In this document: positions 10,002 to 17,555 of the stretch, piece by piece
Layout: each line of letters opens with the position of its first letter
How positions within the stretch are numbered: position 1 is the stretch's first letter
Origin: Cognataquiflexum aquatile
Lineage (GTDB): Bacteria > Bacteroidota > Bacteroidia > Cytophagales > Cyclobacteriaceae
Direction: 5' to 3'
Assembly (NCBI RefSeq): GCF_003316845.1
Contig: NZ_QMIK01000004.1
Location: 558,001-622,000, forward strand
Length of the DNA: 64,000 nucleotides
Program-made: the position numbers and the translations under genes
The notes under the pieces: model-generated
The model's database searches: none
Told to the model about the DNA's origin: nothing
The model's input: only the letters and a program-made list of their open reading frames with translations

Positions 10002-10421
10002 TTATCCTTCAAATCCGATTTTCCTATGGGTACCGTCACAGAAAGGTTTGTTGGAAGAACCTCCACAGCGACAGAATGCAGTGACCTTATACTTCTTTTC
10101 GGTCCTTCCGTCTTTGAATTTGACTTCGATATTGCCATAGACCATCAGCGGACCGTTTGGAGTTACCTCGACAATCTGTTCAGAAATAGTGCTTTCAGGT
10201 TCTTTGCTCTCATTATTAAAAAAATAACCCAAGGCCCCAGAAGGACATTTCTTGATCTGTGTAACGATGGCTTCTGTATTTGACCCATTTTTATCGATCC
10301 AAGGCCTTTTTTCGAAATTAAAAACCCCTGGCAGCCCGGTTATGCAGTTTTTGGAATGGATGCATTTGTCAGGTTCCCAGGTGATGGTTACTTCTCCATT
10401 TGAATACTCTTTCTTGATCAT
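10002..10421 (-). CDS. Divergent 4Fe-4S ferredoxin (Fer4_19) plus CDGSH iron-sulfur protein
   Basis: 139 residues combining two iron-sulfur modules. The N-terminal part (about 1-70) carries CIHSKNC and a later CPSGAL, as in the divergent mono-cluster 4Fe-4S domain Fer4_19. The C-terminal part carries CRCGGSSNKPFCDGTH, the CDGSH (mitoNEET-type) 2Fe-2S signature with its three Cys and one His ligand. Such fusions occur in many bacteria; electron transfer or cluster handling is assumed but no partner is established. It follows the GNAT gene on the same strand by 46 bp, so the two are probably co-transcribed. Confidence 0.92.
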   Translation of the reverse strand: MIKKEYSNGEVTITWEPDKCIHSKNCITGLPGVFNFEKRPWIDKNGSNTEAIVTQIKKCPSGALGYFFNNESKEPESTISEQIVEVTPNGPLMVYGNIEVKFKDGRTEKKYKVTAFCRCGGSSNKPFCDGTHRKIGFEG

Positions 10422-10467
10422 GGTTTTGTGGTTTTGGATTTGTATGGCTTTAATTTAGAATAAAAAA

Positions 10468-10749
10468 TCAGACAAGTACATCTCTCAAGTCTTTATTTCG
10501 GGCAAACACCCCTCTGGCAAAAGGACAGAGAGGAAGTATCTTGATATTGTTTTTCCTTGCAAATTCAACACCAGCTAAAACCAGTTTTTTACCAAGCCCG
10601 GTGCCGTTATAGGCTGGGCTGACTTCAGTATGGTCAATGATGATTTTATCTTCACCTGCTATAGAATATGTCATCAGGCCTGCCTGAATTCCATTGTCCA
10701 TGGCTATGAATTTACCCTTGCTTCCTGATTCTTTCTGTAATATTTCCAT
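10468..10749 (-). CDS. Small GNAT-fold N-acetyltransferase (YjdJ-like)
   Basis: 93 residues resembling the compact acetyltransferase family Acetyltransf_CG/YjdJ. The acetyl-CoA loop appears as YNGTGLGKKLV after the strand IIDHTEVSP, and the tail ILPLCPFARGVFARNKDLRDVL has the typical CPF and final helix. Substrate unknown. It is likely first gene of a two-gene unit with the ferredoxin/CDGSH gene; this pairing of small GNAT and CDGSH proteins is common in bacteria to my knowledge. Confidence 0.88.
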   Translation of the reverse strand: MEILQKESGSKGKFIAMDNGIQAGLMTYSIAGEDKIIIDHTEVSPAYNGTGLGKKLVLAGVEFARKNNIKILPLCPFARGVFARNKDLRDVLV

Positions 10750-10839
10750 GTTGTGGTTTTGGTTTGATCGTGTTTTTTAGATTTAAATTAAAAAAAAGAA
10801 TTTTCATGATTTTAATTTCATGATTTCAAAACACAAAAC

Positions 10840-10881
10840 AATAGGTAAATAATTCAAAAAACTTAGTATCTTTTACCTATT
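10840..10881. promoter_or_regulatory. Inverted repeat upstream of the first lytS-like gene
   Basis: AATAGGTAAA (10840-10849) and its exact reverse complement TTTACCTATT (10872-10881) are separated by 22 bp and end about 30 bp before the kinase start. It could be an operator or an mRNA hairpin. The 21-bp CCG repeats seen further downstream are absent here. Confidence 0.4.
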
Positions 10882-10909
10882 ATTTCGTTGGTTGAATAAA
10901 ATCCAAATT

Positions 10910-11770
10910 ATGTTTGAGTTATTGTTTTTCATGGACGCTTTTTTTTCTTCTCTTACATTAGGCACCAAGGTTACACTCGGGGCAACGATCCCCCCAACTG
11001 ACGAATCCGCGATTCAAATACAAAGGGCGGTGCTTTTGGCACTAGTTCCTGTGGTTGTAGCCTTTTCATTTATCGTTTTTGTTTTTTACCGTGCAAAAAG
11101 GGAATCCTTATTCAGGCAGAAAGAAACAGAAATGAAACTCGCCGTAGCCCAGGTAGAACTCAAAGCCTTAAGGGCACAGATCAATCCTCATTTTATATTC
11201 AATTGCCTCAATTCTATCCACCACTATATGCATCAGCAGGACGCTGCGGTGGCGGGGAATTACCTGGTGAAGTTTTCCCAACTGATCCGACATGTCCTGG
11301 AAAGTTCAACCCAAAGGATCGTACCCTTGGTCGATGAAATAGAAGCCAACAGGATATATATGGAACTGGAGCAGCTGAGGATGAACAATGCCTTTGAGTT
11401 TAGCATAGTATGGAATGATGAAATCAACCCTGAGGAAGTTTGCATCCCACCGATGTTGATCCAGCCTTTTTTGGAGAATTCCATTTGGCATGGCATATCC
11501 AACGGTGGCAAAGTAGAATTGGAATTTGGATTATTGGACCGCGATCATATCCGCTGTATCATCAGGGACAATGGGAAAGAGCATCATGAAAAATCGAGTA
11601 TAGACCTTTCGACAAAAGTGAAAAAAACCTCTCTTGGGATGACATTGATGCGGGAACGTTTTGATACCCTCAATCAGGTGAGTACAGGAAAAGCCGGTTT
11701 TTCATTCACAGAAAGGGAAAATGGCCTGCCTGGCAAACAAGTGACAATTATAATACCTTTTGAAGACTAA
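10910..11770 (+). CDS. LytS/YehU-type sensor histidine kinase
   Basis: About 286 residues. A hydrophobic N-terminus and one clear membrane helix (AVLLALVPVVVAFSFIVFVFY) lead into a short coiled linker and the His_kinase domain (PF06580). The phospho-acceptor block is LRAQINPHFIFNCLNSIHHY, the N-box is PPMLIQPFLENSIWHG and the G-box is IIRDNG. There is no obvious sensor domain, so it may sense through the membrane or a partner. It is followed after 8 bp by a LytTR response regulator, with which it surely forms a two-component pair. ATG at 10910 is chosen; an in-frame TTG at 10892 would add six residues. Confidence 0.93.
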   Translation: MFELLFFMDAFFSSLTLGTKVTLGATIPPTDESAIQIQRAVLLALVPVVVAFSFIVFVFYRAKRESLFRQKETEMKLAVAQVELKALRAQINPHFIFNCLNSIHHYMHQQDAAVAGNYLVKFSQLIRHVLESSTQRIVPLVDEIEANRIYMELEQLRMNNAFEFSIVWNDEINPEEVCIPPMLIQPFLENSIWHGISNGGKVELEFGLLDRDHIRCIIRDNGKEHHEKSSIDLSTKVKKTSLGMTLMRERFDTLNQVSTGKAGFSFTERENGLPGKQVTIIIPFED

Positions 11771-11778
11771 AAATTTTT

Positions 11779-12519
11779 ATGAGATACAAAGTATTGATTT
11801 TGGAAGATGAAAAGCATGCGCAGGAGACGCTTGCGGGATATTTGAAAGAACACGCTGATTTTGAATTGGTGGGAATAGCAAATGGGATAGGGGAGGTGCA
11901 GGATCTGGTGGACAGCCTCAGCCCTGATTTGCTTTTTAGCGATGTGATGCTGCCGCCACACACCTCTTTCGATTGGTTGCAGACATTGGCACATTTTCCT
12001 TTTGAAATCATTTTCACTACTTCTTTTGAAGAATATGCCATCAAGGCCTTTAGGATGGCTGCTGTGGATTACCTGCTGAAGCCTATAGACAAATCCGAAT
12101 TTGAGACGGCATTGGATAAGTTTAGGCAAAAAAAGAAGTCAGGCGAGGACAACCATAACATCCTTCATCTGATCAATAACCTTAAGGAAAAGACCAACCA
12201 GACGAGAATCGCTTTGCCGACGATGACCGGATTTTTGTTTGTTGCGATCAAGGATATCGTCAGGTGCGAATCAGACAACACCTATACGACCTTTTATATG
12301 TCAGACAAGAAGAAGCTTGTCGTATCCAAAACCCTCAAGGACTGCGAACAGCTGCTTTTGGATTACAGGTTCTTTAGGGTACACAATTCCCATTTGATCA
12401 ATCTGGAATATATCACCGAGTATATCAAAGGAGAAGGTGGCTTAGTCAAAATGGCTGACGGGTCCCATGTGGATGTTTCAAGGAGGAGAAAGGATGAATT
12501 TCTGAAAGTGATCCGGTAG
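11779..12519 (+). CDS. LytTR-family response regulator, likely local master regulator
   Basis: 246 residues. The N-terminal receiver domain has the acidic pocket Glu9-Asp10-Glu11, phospho-acceptor Asp55 (LLFSDVMLP), Thr80/81 and Lys101 (YLLKPID). The C-terminal LytTR DNA-binding domain starts near residue 150 and includes DIVRCESDNTYTTFY, KTLKDCEQLL and FFRVHNSHLINL. LytTR domains bind direct repeats of about 9 bp spaced about two helical turns. Such repeats, three per site with exact 21-bp period, occur right after this gene and ahead of three further transcription units up to 21.8 kb. I infer that this protein controls them. Confidence 0.95.
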   Translation: MRYKVLILEDEKHAQETLAGYLKEHADFELVGIANGIGEVQDLVDSLSPDLLFSDVMLPPHTSFDWLQTLAHFPFEIIFTTSFEEYAIKAFRMAAVDYLLKPIDKSEFETALDKFRQKKKSGEDNHNILHLINNLKEKTNQTRIALPTMTGFLFVAIKDIVRCESDNTYTTFYMSDKKKLVVSKTLKDCEQLLLDYRFFRVHNSHLINLEYITEYIKGEGGLVKMADGSHVDVSRRRKDEFLKVIR

Positions 12520-12527
12520 AATGAATC

Positions 12528-12580
12528 CCGAAATAATTCAGGATCGTGCCGATTTCTGTCCGGTTCCTACCGATTTCTAA
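12528..12580 (+). promoter_or_regulatory. LytTR-type operator array 1 (three repeats, 21-bp period)
   Basis: CCGAAATAA at 12528, CCGATTTCT at 12549 and CCGATTTCT at 12570 are spaced exactly 21 bp apart. An extra half-register copy CCGGTTCCT is at 12560. The array begins just after the regulator's stop codon and precedes the small gene at 12604. Confidence 0.75.
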
Positions 12581-12603
12581 TTCTTGTTTTCAGGTCCAAA
12601 AGT

Positions 12604-12894
12604 ATGGCGGTACATTCAACCCATTCTTTTGGTGGTATGGCAAAGCTGGTAGTATCGACTTTTATAGGCAATGGCACGATGAGGTTATACCTCGATGACA
12701 AAGTCATTCTGACCGATTCGGATGCTGCTACAGTCGAGCTTGAAGAGGAAAAAGAATATGTTGTCCATTGGTTTGTGAATGGCGATGCCGATACGAGCTA
12801 TTCGATTACCATTTCCTCACCAAAAGAAGCAGAATTCCAACTTACAAGGAGTATCGGCAAAGGAGGGAAGGATTGTGGAGGGATAAGGTTTTGA
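12604..12894 (+). CDS. Small protein of unknown function, possible beta-sandwich
   Basis: 96 residues; no family recognised. The sequence alternates short beta-strand-like segments (KLVVSTFIG, MRLYLDDKVILT, KEYVVHWFVNG, SYSITISS) and ends in a glycine-rich basic tail GKGGKDCGGIRF. There is no signal peptide. It is the first gene behind operator array 1, whose last repeat ends only 24 bp before this ATG, so the in-frame ATG at 12637 (MAKLVVSTF) may be the true start, leaving room for a promoter. Probably co-transcribed with the next gene 26 bp downstream. Confidence 0.6.
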   Translation: MAVHSTHSFGGMAKLVVSTFIGNGTMRLYLDDKVILTDSDAATVELEEEKEYVVHWFVNGDADTSYSITISSPKEAEFQLTRSIGKGGKDCGGIRF

Positions 12895-12920
12895 AAATGA
12901 AAAACAAACAATAAAATATT

Positions 12921-13637
12921 ATGAAACAAAGAGATTTAATAACTGAACAAATTTCCTATACTCAAGCAGGGACCTATCTTGAAAATATAAAAGATCCAGA
13001 TCTCCTTCATATTTATAAATCTTGCTTAGGGGGGACTTTCAAAGCCAGGAAACTTAAAGAATTTGCAAAACAAAAGAAATTTTCCGGATTGATGTTTTGG
13101 TTTTGTCTTGAAAAAGGTAGTTTGTATTTAGCCTGCGAACCAAAATTTGATTTTGAGTATGAGTATAATCCTGATTTTTCTAAAAACCTTAAACCGGAGC
13201 AAGATGAATTAATTAGACCTGGGAAAGGTCCATTTGGAATGGATTTAATCGGCTTAAGAGGTCAGGCAAAACCACCATGTCATGAAAGTTTGATTAGGGA
13301 TCATAAATTACCGAATCATCTGTCTGATAATAAAATTCCCAAAGAAGCGGTGAATGACTTCAATATTTTGTTTGAAGTACATCCGGTTTTCGAATTGCAT
13401 CAAAAATTTGGACATGCTTATTTTGAGAATAAAGATGATCTTGTTCGCAATTTCTTGAATTTAGATGGTTTAAGAAATGTCAGGTATTATTTCGGCTATG
13501 ACACCAAAGATTATCCTTATCAAATTCGGGTTATTTTAGCTCCTGTTAACGGGAATGGTGAAAACATTCAATTTAAGAAAGTCGGGACCAAAGGAGAACT
13601 CCTTCAAAAATCCACGCCCCCACCTCCTAACGAATAA
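12921..13637 (+). CDS. Unknown protein with conserved PPPPNE tail
   Basis: 238 residues, soluble, without signal peptide; not recognised. The middle is rich in aromatic and charged residues (GLMFWFCLEKGSLYLACEPKFDFEYEYNPDF would be one hydrophobic-to-acidic stretch, residues about 56-85). The C-terminus ends LLQKSTPPPPNE. Its last ~55 residues are paralogous to the fragment at 14299-14502, which ends LQRSFPPPPNQ. Each of these two ends lies 6 bp before the start of a multi-pass membrane protein, so a functional pair such as effector and membrane partner is plausible. This is inference only. Base composition is AT-rich like the following genes and unlike the flanking metabolic genes. Confidence 0.75.
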   Translation: MKQRDLITEQISYTQAGTYLENIKDPDLLHIYKSCLGGTFKARKLKEFAKQKKFSGLMFWFCLEKGSLYLACEPKFDFEYEYNPDFSKNLKPEQDELIRPGKGPFGMDLIGLRGQAKPPCHESLIRDHKLPNHLSDNKIPKEAVNDFNILFEVHPVFELHQKFGHAYFENKDDLVRNFLNLDGLRNVRYYFGYDTKDYPYQIRVILAPVNGNGENIQFKKVGTKGELLQKSTPPPPNE

Positions 13638-13643
13638 ACTATT

Positions 13644-14297
13644 TTGGATATTGATTTCAAACATTTATTAAGGCTAAGTTCCATATTGGGGATCCTGTTT
13701 CCAATATTCGTATGCGCTTTGACTCTCAAAAAAGGCAGCAGGGATATCCGGCTGTTTTTTTTGTTTTTACTTATAGGTTTTTTTGCTGATTCAGCAATGT
13801 ATATTATTGAACAGATTGGAGGGAATGAAAAGAGGGGAAAAATCAATCTTACTTACAATATATATTCTTTGGTTGAAGCTGTTTTTTTTATTTATTTAAT
13901 TAAGACCTATATTCAAAATTCATTTTTTAAAAAGTTTTCAAATGTTTTGTTTTTCTTAACTCCGATCTTATGGATTGTACTTCAAATAATTAGACTTAAA
14001 TACCCTTCCGAAGGATTTCATCCCGGGTCAGTTTTCGATTTGTATTACGAGATTACTTTTTCTTTTTTGGCCGGATTTGTACTGCTTGAAATGGTGGAAA
14101 AAGAAGATGCTGTTTCCGATAAACCGATTTTTTGGATCTTTCTCGGCATCTTTTTTTATTGTTTTAGCATCTTCTTTATTGCTACGTTCCTTAATACCGA
14201 GCTTTCCCAAAAACTTTGGTTCCTTCATAATATTTTCAACATCATCACTTATGGTTTTTATACAGTTGGGCTTTGGAAGTACTATAAGATCCAATAA
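13644..14297 (+). CDS. Multi-pass membrane protein, copy 1 of 3
   Basis: 217 residues with about six membrane helices; no enzymatic domain. Start is TTG at 13644, six bases after the preceding stop; the first in-frame ATG would remove TM1. Marks shared with the two following genes are a SRD[I/V]RLFF block after TM1, a DAV/DCV loop after [L/M]VE, FFYCFS, and the end GLWKYYK. LWFLHNIFNIITY resembles the last helix of membrane domains found in some Bacteroidota histidine kinases. DNA similarity with copy 2 continues past this gene's TAA stop, suggesting that the stop was gained after duplication. Likely co-transcribed with 12604-15858. Confidence 0.8.
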   Translation: MDIDFKHLLRLSSILGILFPIFVCALTLKKGSRDIRLFFLFLLIGFFADSAMYIIEQIGGNEKRGKINLTYNIYSLVEAVFFIYLIKTYIQNSFFKKFSNVLFFLTPILWIVLQIIRLKYPSEGFHPGSVFDLYYEITFSFLAGFVLLEMVEKEDAVSDKPIFWIFLGIFFYCFSIFFIATFLNTELSQKLWFLHNIFNIITYGFYTVGLWKYYKIQ

Positions 14298-14298
14298 C

Positions 14299-14502
14299 AG
14301 AGTCGCGCACTTAAGGAAACCTCAAAAAACAGGATATTATCTGATTTCGGATACAATGAAAAAGGATAGATATCATAAACCAAATTATGTAAGACCGATT
14401 TTGATGGGAATTAACACATCTGGAAAAATCATTGTTGAACATAAAGACTTTCCGAAAGGAACCATGCTTCAAAGGTCTTTCCCTCCACCACCTAATCAAT
14501 AA
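14299..14502 (+). pseudogene. Truncated paralogue of the PPPPN-tail protein
   Basis: An open frame continuing from inside the membrane gene matches the C-terminal ~60 residues of the 12921-13637 protein: shared features are LR...YY, a [Q/Y][I/V]R[V/P]IL block, a [E/G][L/M]LQ[K/R]S motif and the final PPPPN. The N-terminal three quarters are missing. It may be a deletion remnant of a second module copy, or be translated as a ~48-residue peptide from ATG 14356. Its stop lies 6 bp before membrane gene copy 2, exactly as in the intact first module. Confidence 0.7.
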
Positions 14503-14508
14503 TTACTA

Positions 14509-15204
14509 ATGAGCTCAAGTATTTCCGAAATTATTTATATGGTTTCATTTTTGGGGCCTCTGATTCCAATTGTTATTTGCATTTTGATTTTTAGGAAAAG
14601 CAGTAGGGATGTCCGGCTGTTTTTTTTACTTGTTTTTTATTATTTGGGCTTAGGAATTTTTTTCCACTTCTTAATTTCTGAAAACATTATATTATTAGAT
14701 TATTTGACTATTTTTTTTATCGAGATTAATGATGGTGTTGAGGCAGCTATTTTCTATTTGCTTGTTAGAGAGTTTGAAGATCTGAAATCAAAACCTTTTT
14801 TAAAGATTTTAATTATTTTGACAGGTTTGTGTTGGCTGGTTTTGATAATTTTTAAAATTTATATTGGTCCCTTTGGAACCAGTGGATTTGAATTTCTTTC
14901 ATTTTATTTTTTTTCTATAATTATTCAAATTCCCATTTCTTTTTTAAGTGCATTCATTTTACTTCAACTAGTGGAGAGAAATGATTGCGTAACAGATTTG
15001 CCTATGTTTTACGTCTATTTAGGTATTTTTTTCTATTGTTTTAGCTCTCTTTTTATTATTGAACTTAATTTAACCATAGCTACTCATAGTTTTAGCATTT
15101 TGGGGAATGTTTTCTACATCATTACATTAATTTTCTATACAATTGGACTTTGGAAGTATTATAAGGTCCAAAAACTGAGTCCCATAGTAAAGGAAACAAG
15201 TTGA
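14509..15204 (+). CDS. Multi-pass membrane protein, copy 2 of 3
   Basis: 231 residues with about six to seven hydrophobic segments, starting at ATG 14509. SSRDVRLFFLL, LVERNDCVTDLPMFYVYLGIFFYCFS and the end GLWKYYKVQ align with copy 1. The conserved HN before the last helix in copies 1 and 3 is changed here to LGN, so a histidine of possible importance is lost. The gene carries a 10-residue C-terminal extension whose DNA is still recognisable behind the stop of copy 1. Function unknown; integral inner-membrane protein. Confidence 0.8.
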   Translation: MSSSISEIIYMVSFLGPLIPIVICILIFRKSSRDVRLFFLLVFYYLGLGIFFHFLISENIILLDYLTIFFIEINDGVEAAIFYLLVREFEDLKSKPFLKILIILTGLCWLVLIIFKIYIGPFGTSGFEFLSFYFFSIIIQIPISFLSAFILLQLVERNDCVTDLPMFYVYLGIFFYCFSSLFIIELNLTIATHSFSILGNVFYIITLIFYTIGLWKYYKVQKLSPIVKETS

Positions 15205-15231
15205 AATTAGTGGGTTAAAATGGAATAGGAC

Positions 15232-15858
15232 TTGTTTTTTTATTTACAAATAATATCCACCTTCTCGGTTTTGATTCCGATAGGTATTGGCGGGATTTAT
15301 TTTCAGGAAATCGGCTTGTCATTTAGATACTTTATCGGATTTCTGATTGTTGGATTTTTAGTAGACTTTGCAGGATGGGTATTTTACTTAACTGAAAACG
15401 GGGATGGAAACCATGTGGTGAGATATGCTTACAACCTTTTTGAACCATTATTTTTTATATGGTTTTTAGGACAATTCAGTTCAAATACCAAATTGAAGTT
15501 CCTTCTCAAAAATGCCTGGTTTGTGGTCCTTCCATTATGGTTGATATCCGTATTCTTCAATGACTTCTTCTCGGTTTATAAAATCATAACACAAATCTTT
15601 ATTGCTTTTACTTCTTGTTTCTGCATTTTGGAAGTCGTAGAAAAAGATTCCAAGATTATGAATAGCCTAGCATTTTGGATTTTGACAGGGATATTTTTTT
15701 ACAATTTCTGCACCTTTTTTTTCATGAGTTTTGTAAACACCACCTTAGGAATTGATCTTTGGTATTTCCACAATATTGTCAATGTGGCCACCTACATCAT
15801 TTATTTTTTCGGGTTTTATTTTTCATTTAGGTTCTCTGGATTGAGAGGTAGGAGCTAA
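15232..15858 (+). CDS. Multi-pass membrane protein, copy 3 of 3
   Basis: 208 residues with about six membrane helices. It is more distant from copies 1 and 2 but has the same architecture: a LEVVEKDSKIMNSLAFWILTG loop-helix corresponding to LEMVEKEDAVSDKPIFWIFLG of copy 1, then IFFYNFCTFFF, and LWYFHNIVNVATYIIYFFG with the His-Asn pair. The probable start is TTG at 15232; the nearby ATG at 15220 is followed by a stop codon after one residue. No PPPPN partner lies before it; the gap to copy 2 is 27 bp. Confidence 0.75.
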   Translation: MFFYLQIISTFSVLIPIGIGGIYFQEIGLSFRYFIGFLIVGFLVDFAGWVFYLTENGDGNHVVRYAYNLFEPLFFIWFLGQFSSNTKLKFLLKNAWFVVLPLWLISVFFNDFFSVYKIITQIFIAFTSCFCILEVVEKDSKIMNSLAFWILTGIFFYNFCTFFFMSFVNTTLGIDLWYFHNIVNVATYIIYFFGFYFSFRFSGLRGRS

Positions 15859-16166
15859 GATCATTGTCCTGGATTTCTTTGGGTGAATATGCTGTTTGCT
15901 AGGAATTTTTTTCATGTTGAAAGTGAAAAGGTGCTTTTTGATATAACCGAATTCCTCTTATACCCATCCGTTATCAAATCGAGATCAACCGATTACTAGG
16001 TATTTCTGTTTTTTGGTTTTTAACTATTGTAGGTTTCTTTTATAATGAGAATCTATAAATGATTTTACTAGCAAAAAAGAGTAAAACAATATTCCCTAGG
16101 AGATAAAAATACAAATTGTAATGAACTCCCGTTTGGAAATCTTAATCAAACTTAAATTTTAAAAAA
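15859..16166 (+). other. 308-bp intergenic region with operator array 2
   Basis: Contains no convincing gene. The only clear structure is the 21-bp repeat array at 15947-16000. The rest is AT-rich. Confidence 0.7.
15947..16000 (+). promoter_or_regulatory. LytTR-type operator array 2 (three repeats, 21-bp period)
   Basis: CCGAATTCC at 15947, CCGTTATCA at 15968 and CCGATTACT at 15989, exact 21-bp spacing. The last repeat lies 178 bp before the secreted-protein gene at 16167. Confidence 0.75.
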
Positions 16167-16739
16167 ATGAAAAGCCTTATCATTTGTCTATTAATGATGT
16201 TTTTTAATGTCAATGTATTTTCACAGGTCAGACTAGACCCAGGAACCTACACCTCATCCGATGGTTATTATTCCATTCAGGTAGCCATTGTACCTGAAGG
16301 CCTACAAATTATTGAGCCAACGAAGGTTAATTTGTATAAACTCGGTTCAAACGGGTGGTATTGGCATAGTGATCAAAAATATTCCCAATATTATATCAAA
16401 ATCGTTAATTCCAAAGAGTTGAGAACAGGCAAGGAAGGAGCTGTTGAAAGTGTGTTTTCATGGGCTGGTTCTCTAAAAGAAATCAATCTTGATGATGTGG
16501 AATTAAACAAAGATTGTATGATGTTGGCAGAAAAATACCAAGCGCTCGCAATCGACGACGTTGATACTCAGGCTTGGACTTTTTGTGCAGCCGCGGCAGT
16601 TGTCAAATGCATGGGTAGTGAAGAAGACTTTGAGAATTATGCGGAAAGTATAATAATCAGTTTAAAACAGATAGTTGTAAATAAGGACAAGTGCCCGTGT
16701 GAAGATGTTATCAGTGCAGTGCTCTGGAAAAAGTATTAA
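16167..16739 (+). CDS. Secreted protein of unknown function
   Basis: 190 residues with a clear signal peptide (MKSLIICLLMMFFNVNVFSQ, cleavage after S-19), so periplasmic or secreted. The mature part begins with a beta-rich segment (GTYTSSDGYYSIQVAI, GWYWHSDQKYSQYYIKIV) and ends in a helical cysteine-containing segment (FCAAAAVVKCMGSEEDFENYA, then DKCPCEDVI). No family recognised. It lies behind operator array 2 and ahead of a 124-residue protein 62 bp downstream, possibly in one transcript ending at the 17279 terminator. Confidence 0.75.
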   Translation: MKSLIICLLMMFFNVNVFSQVRLDPGTYTSSDGYYSIQVAIVPEGLQIIEPTKVNLYKLGSNGWYWHSDQKYSQYYIKIVNSKELRTGKEGAVESVFSWAGSLKEINLDDVELNKDCMMLAEKYQALAIDDVDTQAWTFCAAAAVVKCMGSEEDFENYAESIIISLKQIVVNKDKCPCEDVISAVLWKKY

Positions 16740-16801
16740 TAAAATCTAAATAAAAGAAAATGGGGAATCCGAAAACCAAATAGAGTAGGAATAAAAAAAA
16801 A

Positions 16802-17176
16802 ATGACTGATGAAATTTTAAATGAGGAATTAATCAAAATCAATTCTAATGACAAAATTGATGAGTTTTCTGAATTCCAAGATTCAGAATTTCATAGTGCT
16901 GTTGCCACGGATTTGAGAATTGAAGAAACTGTTTATCGATCTTGGTCTGGTGTTAGAAGTTGTGGTGATGCAAACCGAGTTTCTAATGAAGTTAGAGCTG
17001 CATATGAGGGGTGGGTTGCAGAAAAACTGTTTCAATATAGACACCTTAGGTATAAAACCTATGGACACGGTGAAGGAAGTGTTAGGACAAGAAATTCAGG
17101 TGGAGGTTTGGGTTCTCCTAGACGATGCAATGGTTCTTTAATCCTACCTTGTTATATTGTATTTCAAAGAAAGTAA
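16802..17176 (+). CDS. Small unknown protein with acidic N-terminus and Gly/Arg-rich C-terminus
   Basis: 124 residues, no signal peptide, no family recognised. Residues 1-45 are acidic (MTDEILNEELIKINSNDKID and on), like a leader or adaptor segment. The rest is basic and glycine-rich with three cysteines (VRSCGDANR, GGGLGSPRRCNGS, LPCYIVF). The split charge pattern recalls precursor peptides, but there is no maturation enzyme nearby, so this is only a thought. Codon usage matches its neighbours. Followed by a strong terminator. Confidence 0.6.
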   Translation: MTDEILNEELIKINSNDKIDEFSEFQDSEFHSAVATDLRIEETVYRSWSGVRSCGDANRVSNEVRAAYEGWVAEKLFQYRHLRYKTYGHGEGSVRTRNSGGGLGSPRRCNGSLILPCYIVFQRK

Positions 17177-17278
17177 TATATCTTATTAGAGGTAACTAAA
17201 ATAGATATTTTCAATTTCTTTTGTTTAAACACATTTTGCAAAATCTTTTAAATTGTCATACGGATTTTTCTTTTAAAA

Positions 17279-17306
17279 TAACAGCCGGAATTTCCGGCTG
17301 TTTTTC
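17279..17306 (+). terminator. Rho-independent terminator
   Basis: AACAGCCGGA / TCCGGCTGTT 10-bp stem with 3-base loop followed by TTTTT. Ends the 16167-17176 unit. Confidence 0.92.
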
Positions 17307-17388
17307 ATTTCCAAAGTTTAGGTGAATGAAGATAGTAGTACTTTTTGTTTTCTTAAGTAATACCATTTCATTCATTTTCCCAAGTCCT

Positions 17389-17442
17389 CCGAAATCATTC
17401 TAAGAATACCCGTTCTCAAAGCCAAACCTACCAATTACTAAA
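17389..17442 (+). promoter_or_regulatory. LytTR-type operator array 3 (three repeats, 21-bp period)
   Basis: CCGAAATCA at 17389, CCGTTCTCA at 17410 and CCAATTACT at 17431, exact 21-bp spacing, 125 bp from last repeat to the start at 17556. TATTTTCG at 17449 is one base from the -7 consensus. Confidence 0.75.
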
Positions 17443-17555
17443 TGTGTCTATTTTCGGATGTTTCCATAGGTTAAATTCATTGCAGGTATTAAAAATAGAC
17501 CTTTGGATTCAGATTTTTTGATCAAGAGGTTCTTTCAAAATAAAAATCCCGATAT

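Larger units (their letters stand above)
17177..17555 (+). other. 379-bp intergenic region with terminator and operator array 3
   Basis: No gene is supported here. It holds the hairpin at 17279 and the CCG-repeat array at 17389. Confidence 0.7.

Noticed and set aside
14077-14298. Alternate-frame start of the PPPPNQ fragment inside membrane gene copy 1
   Set aside because: Up to 14298 this frame is a shadow of the membrane gene; similarity to the PPPPNE protein only begins near its end.
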